Origin: Sedimentisphaerales bacterium
GTDB lineage: Bacteria > Planctomycetota > Phycisphaerae > Sedimentisphaerales > Anaerobacaceae
Reading direction: 5' to 3'
Length of the DNA: 13,944 nt
Assembly (NCBI GenBank): GCA_016933985.1
Contig: JAFGTU010000351.1
Location: forward strand, 1-13,944
The notes under the pieces were generated by a model, which saw nothing but the letters and a program-made list of their open reading frames with translations, was not told the DNA's origin and ran no database searches. This document shows positions 1 to 7,870 of this stretch, piece after piece. Every line of letters begins with the position of its first letter. Position 1 is the first letter of the stretch. The translations under genes and the position numbers were made by a program.

Positions 1-31
1 ACTGACGATACCAACCACAATCAATCATTTC

Positions 32-1108
32 ATGCACCCTTACCGAAAGGACACGCTCGATCCTGGGAATTTCGGTCCTCTAAGAGATAGAGGGCTAGCC
101 TATGAGGGGCAAGAACAACATGAAGATGCAATTCGTGATTTTAGCAAGGCAATCCAGCTTAATCCCAATGATTTCTATCTTTTTTGGTGGAGGGGAAACA
201 TCTATTTGGGGATGAAACGATATGCCGATGCGATAACGGACCTTAATAGAGCAGTAGAGCTTGATCATAAGAATCCTAGTCCTCTCAGAGATAGAGGGCA
301 TGTCTATCAGGAGCAAGGACAATATGAAGATGCGATTCGTGATTTTAGTGAGGCGATCCGGCTTGATCCCAATAATTCCGATTTGTTGTGGTGGAGAGCA
401 GGCACCTATGTGAAGATGAAACAGTACGCTGATGCGGCCACGGACCTCACCAAGGCAATCCAGCTTGCCCCTGAGAATGCCGACCTTATTAGAGATAGAG
501 GATATGCCTATCACGAACAAGGACAATATGAAGATGCGATCCATGATTTTAGCAAGGCAATCCAGCTTGATCCCAATGATTCCACTTTATTTTGGTGGAG
601 GGGAAACGTTTATTCGAAGATGAAACGATATACTGAGGCTATCGATGACCTCAGTAGGGCAATTGAACTGGATCCCGAAAAGCCTGGTAGTTTCAGAGAC
701 AGAGGAAAAGCATACTTCAAAGATAAGCAGTATGAGTTAGCTATGTCAGATTGGACCAAGTCTCTCGAACTGGACTGGCTTGGGCACGATATGAGCGATG
801 ACAAACACAGCGTCATGTGGTCGCTAGCATGGGGATATGCCACTTGCCCCATAGACGGCTTACGCGATGGGCAAAAAGCGGTAGAGCTTGCCAACAAAGC
901 GTGTGAACTGACTAAATGGAGCAATGCAGAGTATATAGACGCCCTCGCAGCCGCCTATGCTGAAGCCGGAGATTTCAAGTCAGCCATCAAATGGCAGGAA
1001 AAGGCTATAGAGTTGCTCCCCCAGAAAGACCGTGAAAAACATGAAACAGAATTTAGGGAGCGACTCAAGCTCTATCAGTCAGACAAGCCTTACCATGAGA
1101 ACCCGTAG
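32..1108 (+). CDS. TPR repeat protein, probably 5'-truncated by the window edge
   Basis: The protein has seven consecutive 34-residue TPR units (about residues 15-252) with the usual pattern of small residues and Tyr plus an xAIxDFxxAIxLDP second helix. They alternate between two types: one starts with RDRG and the next with WWRG or WWRA, so the real period is 68 aa or 204 bp. The C-terminal 100 residues have a different motif (YATCP, then DGxKAVELANKACELT and ALAAAYAEAGDFKSAIKWQEKAIEL), a tail I associate with planctomycete TPR proteins. It is probably a protein-protein interaction scaffold in the cytoplasm; no signal peptide or TM helix is visible. The ATG at 32 has no Shine-Dalgarno sequence, and the frame stays open to base 2, so the true start may lie upstream of the window. 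The partner and pathway are unknown. Confidence 0.85.
   Translation: MHPYRKDTLDPGNFGPLRDRGLAYEGQEQHEDAIRDFSKAIQLNPNDFYLFWWRGNIYLGMKRYADAITDLNRAVELDHKNPSPLRDRGHVYQEQGQYEDAIRDFSEAIRLDPNNSDLLWWRAGTYVKMKQYADAATDLTKAIQLAPENADLIRDRGYAYHEQGQYEDAIHDFSKAIQLDPNDSTLFWWRGNVYSKMKRYTEAIDDLSRAIELDPEKPGSFRDRGKAYFKDKQYELAMSDWTKSLELDWLGHDMSDDKHSVMWSLAWGYATCPIDGLRDGQKAVELANKACELTKWSNAEYIDALAAAYAEAGDFKSAIKWQEKAIELLPQKDREKHETEFRERLKLYQSDKPYHENP
83..694 (+). repeat. Three 204-bp tandem double-TPR repeats
   Basis: The codons for the RDRG motif begin at 83, 287, 491 and 695, exactly 204 bp apart. Each 204-bp unit encodes two TPRs, an RDRG type followed by a WWRG type. Similarity is high at DNA level too: the stretch around gattttagcaaggcaatcc recurs near 136, 340 and 544 with few changes. 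This implies recent duplication of a two-TPR unit rather than of single TPRs. Confidence 0.85.
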
Positions 1109-1356
1109 GTCAAGAGAATGCGACTAAACCGTACATCATCAAACATGGCTACACGGTTACAAGGAGATGTGATTATAATATTGCTTTGATTGTCACTGCT
1201 TTCTGAGGCTCGTATCAACGCTGATTGCTCAGCGAAAGAACCTAAAAAAAGGATCATTCTCTCGAAGTTAATGGCCATTCATGCTGTTGTGGTCTTTTTT
1301 AAGAGGTTGTGTTTCGGGGACCCGTAAAGATTTCACTAATTTTCGAAAGGTGCGTT
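1109..1356. other. Intergenic gap, no gene seen
   Basis: These 248 bp separate the TPR gene from the POTRA-like gene. A TATAAT hexamer is present at 1174-1179, but no convincing -35 box lies 16-18 bp upstream, so I do not call a promoter. No terminator with a T-tract follows the TPR gene. A 6-bp inverted repeat (AACCGT and ACGGTT, around 1127-1158) has a long loop and is probably chance. Confidence 0.5.
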
Positions 1357-2376
1357 ATGAGTTCATTACGAAAAATGTGGGGCATCCTTTTTTGCATCGC
1401 CCTATTCCCGGGAGTCGCTCAAGTTAGCCAAGTAGCACAGATAGAGGAACCCAATTTACCCGAAGACATGACATTACGTCTGGTGGTCACCGAACTGCGC
1501 ATCCGTGACAATACCTTGATAACCACGTCAGAACTACTGGAGCATATGCCGGAGGTCTATAATGCCTCAGATCAGCAGCTTTCCGAGGCACCCGCGGAGT
1601 CCCTGTATGACCTGCGAGTCTTTCGCGAACTCGTCGCGGAGCCCGGCCAGCCGCGTCAAGTCTCAGTTAGGACAATTCAGGGGCTGACACAATATATCCT
1701 CTCCGTGTATACGAAGAATGGTTACGCTGGCATTTTTGTCAGTGTGCTGGAAGGGGCCTTCACGGAAGATGGAAATCTAATAGATGGGATTCTGCCCATC
1801 AGTGTTTTTGAAATACCTGTGGACGAGGTCACAAGCGAGTTCTTCGATGTCGAGCGACATAAAGTGGAAGGTTATCCGCTCCGCTTGGCGATCGAGGAGT
1901 GGTCCCCGGTCAAACGGGGCAAAGTGCTCAGCCAAGGAACGATGGACCATTTCATCAACCTCCTGAATCTCATCCCCGACAGGTATGTCTCCGCAACTAT
2001 CGTGAGGGGAGCCAAACCGAAAACACTGGCGTTGCAATACGCGGTCTACGGGGCGGGTCCCTCTAAGCTTACATGGAACAAAATCATGCCTCAGACGAAA
2101 GAACCGACCAATATCGCCCGGATCGTCTATGACGCGTATCCGCATAGTGATCTGCTGCCTATCGATGCCGAGCGTGACTGCCGCAGCCTCGATAGCCTGC
2201 GGGCTAAAGTCACCGGAGAAAACATCGGGGATAACCTGTTCAGCTCCCTGGTTGTTGAGATGGTCGAGGGTGGCGAGAGCACGTTGGACGGTGCGATCCG
2301 GGTCTTGGAACGTGCCAAGACCAATGTGGATGCCGTATTACGGGCGCTGCGGGATGCAGATGCCAATCAGCAATAA
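1357..2376 (+). CDS. Exported POTRA-domain protein resembling ShlB/FhaC/HecB-type transporters but lacking the barrel
   Basis: I start at the ATG at 1357 (339 aa) because AAAGG lies six bases upstream and the N-terminus is then a clean signal peptide: SLRK, a hydrophobic stretch at about residues 8-21, then VAQ sites. The open frame runs 16 codons further up but has no ribosome site. Residues about 38-158 resemble the POTRA domain of two-partner-secretion outer membrane proteins: an initial strand, then GLTQYILSVYTKNGYAGIFV, then DGILPISVFEIPVDEV. Residues about 165-232 (EWSPVKRGKVL, NLLNLIPDRYVSATIVRGAK) look like a second POTRA. The family normally continues into a beta-barrel of over 300 residues. 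Here the last 100 residues are instead soluble and helix-rich. It may be a periplasmic remnant or an adapted POTRA protein; transport activity is unlikely on its own. Confidence 0.75.
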   Translation: MSSLRKMWGILFCIALFPGVAQVSQVAQIEEPNLPEDMTLRLVVTELRIRDNTLITTSELLEHMPEVYNASDQQLSEAPAESLYDLRVFRELVAEPGQPRQVSVRTIQGLTQYILSVYTKNGYAGIFVSVLEGAFTEDGNLIDGILPISVFEIPVDEVTSEFFDVERHKVEGYPLRLAIEEWSPVKRGKVLSQGTMDHFINLLNLIPDRYVSATIVRGAKPKTLALQYAVYGAGPSKLTWNKIMPQTKEPTNIARIVYDAYPHSDLLPIDAERDCRSLDSLRAKVTGENIGDNLFSSLVVEMVEGGESTLDGAIRVLERAKTNVDAVLRALRDADANQQ

Positions 2377-2410
2377 GGACACGAATCACCCGCTGTGCTT
2401 GGTCATCAAA

Positions 2411-2443
2411 TAGGGGCTGTGAGTTCCTGACCCACAGCCCCTA
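2411..2443. terminator. Bidirectional hairpin between convergent genes
   Basis: A perfect 11-bp inverted repeat (TAGGGGCTGTG at 2411-2421, CACAGCCCCTA at 2433-2443) encloses an 11-nt loop. It sits between the stops of two convergent genes (2376 and 2471). Neither side has a long T-tract; on the minus strand TTTGATGA follows the stem. A shared terminator is the likely role, based on position and stem strength. Confidence 0.6.
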
Positions 2444-2470
2444 CGCTCGCACTGAGCTAATCGCGGATTC

Positions 2471-3610
2471 CTACTTCTTAGGCCCTCTACCACGATCAAT
2501 GATCGTTACCCAGTCTTTGCCAACGATCCCGGTTCCGTCATTCATTAAACCGGTGAGTGTAAACTCGACGGGATTCGTGTCGATCCCGTTGATGGCTGCA
2601 GCAATATCCTTGCGGTCGAACTGGGCCATGCCCAAGTCGGATTCTTCGGTGAGAACAAGCCTGTCGGCCGGCACTCCCTGAAGTTCGAGAGTTCCAACGT
2701 CAATATCCGCCGTAATGTATCCATCGGGCAGTACGATGTAGCACATTACCCACTTGCCCCTGCTGCCGGGATTGAGGGTCTCAGGGTCGATGAAGATAGA
2801 CACCTCGACGGGCATGGATTGACAGGGCACACCCTCGGCAAGTGCCTCGATAATCAGGTCCTGGTCGTAGTCGCAGTACCACAATTGACTGCCGACAAAA
2901 GCGATTCCCGTGGCTGTTCCGCCACTTCCAACGCTTGGATCGTCCGCCGGCGGATAGTGCCATATCTCGATGATATTGCCCTCGGCGTCGTGCTTGTAGA
3001 TCACGCGGTCGCCCATCACACCGTCGAAACCGCCCGACGGCCCCGTAGATGACCACATATTGGCGCCATCCCAGGCGAGGTCTGCCGGCTCGGGGTTTGT
3101 GGTGCACCACGGCTCCACCGAGACAAAAGCAGTCTCGCCGACCGTGACGCGGTAGATCACGTCTGTCGAGTTGTCCGCCACCCACAGATACCCGTCAGCC
3201 CATTCGAGTCCGAATGGGCCGGCCGCCGGCCAGTCGTAACGTTGAATCACATTGAGATTCTCGTCGCATTTGTAGATGGACTCAGGACCATAGTTGTTGT
3301 CTGCCAGCCACCAGTGCATACCATCCCATGCGAGGCCGTGGCGGTTGACCGAGCCGGGCAGGTTGGTCTTCTGGTCAAGGAAATCTCCCGCCAGAGAATA
3401 ATGCTGCAAAGCATCCTCTGCGTGAGTTGCACCGCTTTTCATCACCCAGAAGCCGTCGTCTCGATACACCATACCCTGAGGGTTGTCTGCGCTTATCGTC
3501 CGGCATGGGACAATGTTGTATTCTGGGATCTGACCAAACACCGCACAATTAACGGCCAATACGGCCACCGCCAATACACTGCAATACACGATGTCTTTTA
3601 ATGGTCTCAT
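2471..3610 (-). CDS. Secreted beta-propeller protein with C-terminal planctomycete-type beta domain
   Basis: The 379-aa protein begins with a signal peptide (residues 1-26: MRPLKD, a hydrophobic core, then AVFG before QIPE). AAGGAG precedes the ATG at a good distance, which fixes the start. Residues about 30-260 contain repeated blade-like segments with Trp-Asp patterns: HGLAWDGMHWWLADN, FGLEWADGYLWVADN, ADLAWDGANMW, GIAFVGSQLWYCDYD. They look like NHL- or YVTN-like propeller blades. The last 112 residues (268-379, from VEVSIFIDPETLNPGSRGKW to DWVTIID) resemble a beta domain I know from the ends of many secreted planctomycete proteins. In such proteins an acidic DxDGDxxPD-type loop often occurs, but here it is reduced. 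The protein is probably extracytoplasmic; the ligand is unknown, and no catalytic residues are recognisable. Confidence 0.8.
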   Translation of the reverse strand: MRPLKDIVYCSVLAVAVLAVNCAVFGQIPEYNIVPCRTISADNPQGMVYRDDGFWVMKSGATHAEDALQHYSLAGDFLDQKTNLPGSVNRHGLAWDGMHWWLADNNYGPESIYKCDENLNVIQRYDWPAAGPFGLEWADGYLWVADNSTDVIYRVTVGETAFVSVEPWCTTNPEPADLAWDGANMWSSTGPSGGFDGVMGDRVIYKHDAEGNIIEIWHYPPADDPSVGSGGTATGIAFVGSQLWYCDYDQDLIIEALAEGVPCQSMPVEVSIFIDPETLNPGSRGKWVMCYIVLPDGYITADIDVGTLELQGVPADRLVLTEESDLGMAQFDRKDIAAAINGIDTNPVEFTLTGLMNDGTGIVGKDWVTIIDRGRGPKK

Positions 3611-3656
3611 TTCAGTCTCCTTTCGTTCTTCAAATTGGTTACTTCACGTTGTTCTT

Positions 3657-3923
3657 ATGATCCTGCTATCTGACCTTCTCTTGTGGCGCGCCAGTTGGTC
3701 ATTCGCATTCTTTTGCTTGATTGTTGGCTATCTTCTTCACAAGAGTATTCGCGGATTGCAGGCTGACGCTGCGCGTGCTCAAAATCGGCTTGCGGAATTT
3801 CCTTCTCGCAGGTGGTACGTGCCGGTTCTTGGGCCATTTCTATGGTTTTTGGGTTGGCATACAGGCAGTCTGGCGGTAAAATGCCTCTTGTCGACGGCAA
3901 AATGTCGAGGTGTGGGCATATAA
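3657..3923 (+). CDS. Possible small membrane protein upstream of the kinase (doubtful)
   Basis: An 88-aa frame starting at ATG 3657 would encode a hydrophobic helix (about residues 9-29), a charged helix (KSIRGLQADAARAQNRLAEF) and a second hydrophobic segment (VPVLGPFLWFLGW). Its stop codon lies 12 bp before the kinase ATG, a spacing typical of an operon. Against it, neither this ATG nor the earlier one at 3591 (inside the divergent gene) has a ribosome binding site, and codon use is unremarkable. It could be a real two-TM protein, or simply the open leader of the kinase. If it is not a gene, the 325 bp between 3611 and 3935 hold only regulatory sequence I cannot resolve. Confidence 0.3.
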   Translation: MILLSDLLLWRASWSFAFFCLIVGYLLHKSIRGLQADAARAQNRLAEFPSRRWYVPVLGPFLWFLGWHTGSLAVKCLLSTAKCRGVGI

Positions 3924-3935
3924 GGAGTGCTTTGT

Positions 3936-6900
3936 ATGGGCAAAGACGAAGAAGGGAATGTTCCGGAACCTGGCGAAGACAGAGGAGCAGCCTTTCCGAC
4001 CCGGAGCCTGCCGGATTCACCGCAAGAGTTGGGTACTCAGATTGGCCGGTATAAGCTGCTCAGCGTCCTGGGGGAAGGTGGATTTGGGATAGTCTATCTG
4101 GCCGAGCAGAAAGAACCTGTCAGGCGGCAAGTGGCGCTGAAGGTCATAAAGCCTGGCATGGACTCCAAACAGGTAATTGCCCGCTTTGAGGCTGAACGGC
4201 AGGCACTGGCTATGCTGGATCATCCCAATATCGCCCGCGTTTATGATGCAGGTACAACTGATGCTGGCCGGCCCTACTTTGTGATGGAATATGTCAAGGG
4301 CGTACCGATTACAGAACACTGTGATAAACACAAGCTCGATACCGAACAGAGGCTAAGACTATTCATCGATGTCTGCGATGCGGTCCAGTATGCCCACCAG
4401 AAGGGCATCATCCACCGAGATATCAAGCCCTCGAATGTGCTCGTATCTTTGCACGGCGAAAGAGCGGTGCCCAAGGTCATCGACTTTGGCGTGGCCAAGG
4501 CGACCAGCCAGCCCCTGACGGTACATACCTTGTTTACCCAACAAGGCCAGTTAATCGGCACGCCCGAGTATATGAGCCCGGAGCAGGCTCAGTTGACCAA
4601 CCAGGATATCGATACCCGGTCTGACATATATTCTTTGGGAGTCTTGCTCTATGAGTTGCTGACCGGGACTCTTCCATTCGATCCTGAGACGTTCCAAGAG
4701 GCGGCCTTTGATGAGATGCTGCGGATTATACGTGATGAGGAACCACCCAAGCCGAGCACGAAGTTGCTCAATCTGGGAGAGAAGGGCAGCAGCATAGCCG
4801 TCCATCGTCGCACGGACATCAAGACTCTAAGCAAGCGTCTTCACAACGAGCTTGAATGGATACCGCTCAAGGCGATCCGCAAGGAACGGGATCGTCGCTA
4901 CAAGACAGCTTCTGAGCTCGCGGATGATATCCGTAATTATTTGAATGGCGATGTGCTAATCGCAGGGCCTGAATCAGTGGCATATCGAGCCAGGAAGTTT
5001 GCACGCAGGAATACTGGACTGTTAGTGAGTGCAGTGTCAATCCTTGTTCTTCTGGCGGCAGTTGTCATTGGTTTTGTGGTTAGCACGACGATGTACTTCA
5101 AAGCTGAGCAGGCACGCGAAAAAGAAACAATCGCTCGCAGCCAAGCAGAACAAGCCAGAAATGCCGAGCGGGAGCAACGCGAACTCACCGAAAGAAAGGC
5201 TGAAGAGTATCGCCGTTCTTTATATGTGAACCAAATCAATCTGGCTGAGAAATACTACTTGGAAAGCAATATAACCCGTGTCCGTGAACTGTTGGATGCG
5301 TGCCCCAACGACCTAAGTTGCTGGGAATGGTATTACCTCTGGAACATCTCGGACCAGGCCCTGATGACGCTGGTGGGGCACACGATGGAGGTATGTTCGG
5401 TTGCCTTCGGTCCGGACGGCCGGCGGATCATCTCAGGCAGTTATGATAATACGCTCAAGGTCTGGGATGCCGAAAGCGGCGCTGAGCTAATGACCCTGCG
5501 GGGGCATGCGTACAGGGTCTATTCGATCGCCTTTAGTGCCGACGGCCGGCGGATCGTCTCGGGCAGTGGAGATAAGACGCTCAAGGTATGGAATGTTGAA
5601 AATGGCACAGAAGTGATGACTATGCGGGGACATAGGGACGCGGTTTCTTCAGTAGCTTTCAGTGCGGACGGGCGACGGATCGTCTCGGGCAGTTACGATA
5701 ATACGCTCAAGGTCTGGGATGTCGAAAACGGTGGCGAGCTGATGACCCTGCGGGGGCACACGCGTACGCGTTACGTTAATTCTGTCGCCTTCAGCCCGGA
5801 CGGGACACGGATTGTCTCGGGCAGTGACGATAATACGCTCAAGGTCTGGGATGCCGAAAGCGGCGCTGAGCTAATGACCCTGCGGGGGCATGAGGATAGG
5901 GTTTATTCGGTTGCCTTCAGTGCCGACGGGCGGCGAATCGTCTCGGGCAGTGGGGATAATACTCTCCAGGTCTGGGATGCCGAAAGCGGCGGTGAGTTGA
6001 TGATCCTGCGGGGGCATACGGGCATGGTTTTTTCTGTCGCCTTCAGTGCCGACGGCCGGCGCATCATCTCGGGCAGTTACGATAATACGCTCAAGGTCTG
6101 GGATACCGAAAGCGGCAGTGAGCTGATGACCTTGCCGGGGCATACGGGCGAGGTCTTTTCGGTCGCCTTCAGTCCGGACGGGCGGCGGATCGTCTCGGGG
6201 AGTGTAGATAATACGCTCAAGGTCTGGGATGCCGAGAGCGGCGGCGAAGTGAGGACTCTGCGGGGACATGAAAGGCAAGTTGCGTCGGTAGCGTTCAGTC
6301 CGGACAGCAAGCGGATCGCTTCAGGTGGTATGGACAAGACACTCAAGGTCTGGGATGCTGAGAACGGCGGTGAGCTGATGACCCTGCGGGGACATACGAG
6401 CTGGGTTTATTCGGTCGCCTTCAGTCCGGACGGCCGGCGGATCGTCTCGGGCAGTTTCGATGATACGCTCAAGGTCTGGGATGCTGAGAACGGCGGTGAG
6501 CTGATGACCCTGCGGGGGCATACGATCGGGGTTTATTCGGTCGCATTCAGTCCGGATGGGCGGCGGATTGTATCGGGCAGTTGGGATAATACGCTCAAGG
6601 TCTGGGATGCCGAAAGCGGCGGTGAGTTGATGACCCTGCGGGGGCATACGAGCGTGGTTTCTTCGGTCGCCTTCAGTCCGGATGGGCGGCGGATTGTATC
6701 GGGCAGTTGGGATAATACGCTCAAGGTCTGGGATGCCGAAAGCGGCGGTGAGATGATGACCCTGCGGGGGCATACGCACCCCGTTCTTTCTGGCGCCTTC
6801 AGTCCGGACGGGCAGCGGATCGTCTCGGGGAGTGCAGATAATACGCTCAAGGTCTGGGACGCCGAGAGCGGCGGCGAACTGATGACTCTTCAGGGGCACC

Positions 6901-7745
6901 CGTACTACTTTCTTTCTGTTTGCTTCAGTGCCGACGGCCGGCGGATCATCTCAGGCAGTTATGATAATACGCTCAAGGTCTGGGACGCCGAAAGCGGCAG
7001 TGAGCTGATGAGCCTGCGGGGGCATACGAGCGTGGTTTCTTCGGTCGCCTTCAGTGCAGACGGGCGGCGGATTGTATCGGGCAGTTGGGATAATACGCTC
7101 AAGGTCTGGGATGCGGATAGCCCCGAGGAAGTTGCAGCCGAGAAGAAGATAATTGAAGAGGCCCGTGCCAGGGTTGCCAGCGCCAATGCAGTCAAGCCCG
7201 CAACCGCCAATCGGCGTGAAATAAAGGCCATTGAGGCTGTTATTCCCGAAACTAATCTGGCAATCCCCGAAGGAATACAAGATTGTGCGGCGAAGTTGCG
7301 AGAAATTCATACAGCGATAAAGGAGTACGAGAAGGATAAAGGCGCTTTACCCAAGAGGCTCTCTACCCTGGTTCCCGACTATCTTGCCGCAGACCTCCTG
7401 TTCTGCCCCAACGACCCCAACCACCAGGCGTCATTTCATCCTGACCCGAATCTTCCGTGCAGTTATATCTATGAGTTTTCAGATGACAAGGTGCAGAGCG
7501 ATTTAACATGTCGAGACTGGAAAATGCAGCAGGTGAAACTCATTGGCGAGGTAGTGCCTATTGTCCGGTGCATGCATCATGGCTCAGAGACCATTCTGAA
7601 TCTGTCTATAGGGGGACAGGTTTACTGGAGTGGGCTGGTTTGGGAACAGATATTTATGCCGGATTATCAGTTTGGCGATGAACGACTCATAGCAATTCCC
7701 GTTGATGACAAATCTGACACCCAACAGAATGACAAACCAAACTAA
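3936..7745 (+). CDS. Membrane Ser/Thr protein kinase with 14 WD40 repeats and a pseudopilin-like C-terminal domain
   Basis: The ATG at 3936 follows AAGGAG by eight bases, giving 1269 aa. Residues about 38-335 are a complete Hanks-type kinase: glycine loop GEGGFG (46-51), Lys69 in VALK, Glu87, catalytic loop HRDIKPSN (160-167), DFG (183-185) and GTPEYMSPEQ (208-217). All key residues are present, so it should be active. One TM helix (about 360-384) is followed by a charged coiled coil (about 388-430). Residues about 476-1065 hold 14 WD40 repeats, enough for two seven-bladed propellers. The C-terminal region (about 1112-1255) resembles the globular part of planctomycete prepilin-like proteins: KLREIHTAIKEYEKDKGALP, then VPDYL, FCPNDPN, HHG. 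The kinase is probably cytoplasmic and the propellers extracytoplasmic. It likely senses a bound partner and phosphorylates regulators; substrates are unknown. No phosphatase lies nearby. Confidence 0.92.
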   Translation: MGKDEEGNVPEPGEDRGAAFPTRSLPDSPQELGTQIGRYKLLSVLGEGGFGIVYLAEQKEPVRRQVALKVIKPGMDSKQVIARFEAERQALAMLDHPNIARVYDAGTTDAGRPYFVMEYVKGVPITEHCDKHKLDTEQRLRLFIDVCDAVQYAHQKGIIHRDIKPSNVLVSLHGERAVPKVIDFGVAKATSQPLTVHTLFTQQGQLIGTPEYMSPEQAQLTNQDIDTRSDIYSLGVLLYELLTGTLPFDPETFQEAAFDEMLRIIRDEEPPKPSTKLLNLGEKGSSIAVHRRTDIKTLSKRLHNELEWIPLKAIRKERDRRYKTASELADDIRNYLNGDVLIAGPESVAYRARKFARRNTGLLVSAVSILVLLAAVVIGFVVSTTMYFKAEQAREKETIARSQAEQARNAEREQRELTERKAEEYRRSLYVNQINLAEKYYLESNITRVRELLDACPNDLSCWEWYYLWNISDQALMTLVGHTMEVCSVAFGPDGRRIISGSYDNTLKVWDAESGAELMTLRGHAYRVYSIAFSADGRRIVSGSGDKTLKVWNVENGTEVMTMRGHRDAVSSVAFSADGRRIVSGSYDNTLKVWDVENGGELMTLRGHTRTRYVNSVAFSPDGTRIVSGSDDNTLKVWDAESGAELMTLRGHEDRVYSVAFSADGRRIVSGSGDNTLQVWDAESGGELMILRGHTGMVFSVAFSADGRRIISGSYDNTLKVWDTESGSELMTLPGHTGEVFSVAFSPDGRRIVSGSVDNTLKVWDAESGGEVRTLRGHERQVASVAFSPDSKRIASGGMDKTLKVWDAENGGELMTLRGHTSWVYSVAFSPDGRRIVSGSFDDTLKVWDAENGGELMTLRGHTIGVYSVAFSPDGRRIVSGSWDNTLKVWDAESGGELMTLRGHTSVVSSVAFSPDGRRIVSGSWDNTLKVWDAESGGEMMTLRGHTHPVLSGAFSPDGQRIVSGSADNTLKVWDAESGGELMTLQGHPYYFLSVCFSADGRRIISGSYDNTLKVWDAESGSELMSLRGHTSVVSSVAFSADGRRIVSGSWDNTLKVWDADSPEEVAAEKKIIEEARARVASANAVKPATANRREIKAIEAVIPETNLAIPEGIQDCAAKLREIHTAIKEYEKDKGALPKRLSTLVPDYLAADLLFCPNDPNHQASFHPDPNLPCSYIYEFSDDKVQSDLTCRDWKMQQVKLIGEVVPIVRCMHHGSETILNLSIGGQVYWSGLVWEQIFMPDYQFGDERLIAIPVDDKSDTQQNDKPN
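5361..7128 (+). repeat. Fourteen tandem 126-bp WD40 repeats
   Basis: The repeat consensus is LMTLRGHxxxVxSVAFS, then DGRRIVSGSxDNTLKVWD, then AESGGE. The period is exactly 126 bp (acgctcaagg recurs at 5451, 5577 and 5703), except that repeat 4 carries a two-residue insertion (GHTRTRYVNS), making that step 132 bp. Long identical DNA tracts are shared by most copies. The variable residues are concentrated in the three or four positions after GH, the one after V, and the residue before DN (Y, G, D, V, M, F, W or A). Confidence 0.93.
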
Positions 7746-7870
7746 GCGGTCCGTTCCCGGCCGTGGCGATACTGTCGAGCGGAGTTGCGGATGGGTCGGG
7801 TGTTAAGTTTTTATTGATGCAAGCGCTTTCGAATCCAGACTGATAAACCCTGCTGGCCAAATGAAGCGGA
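7746..7870. other. Short convergent intergenic gap
   Basis: The gap lies between the stop of the kinase gene and the stop of the minus-strand membrane gene. I found no hairpin with a T-tract on either strand, so termination here is not explained by an obvious intrinsic signal. Confidence 0.4.

Noticed and set aside
1174..1179. TATAAT before the POTRA-like gene
   Set aside because: No acceptable -35 box at 16-18 bp, and it lies 180 bp from the start codon.
5871..7310. Long minus-strand frames with repeats antisense to the WD40 array
   Set aside because: They exist only because a 126-bp in-frame repeat lacking stops on one strand also lacks them on the other. They have no ribosome sites, and the plus-strand product is unmistakable.
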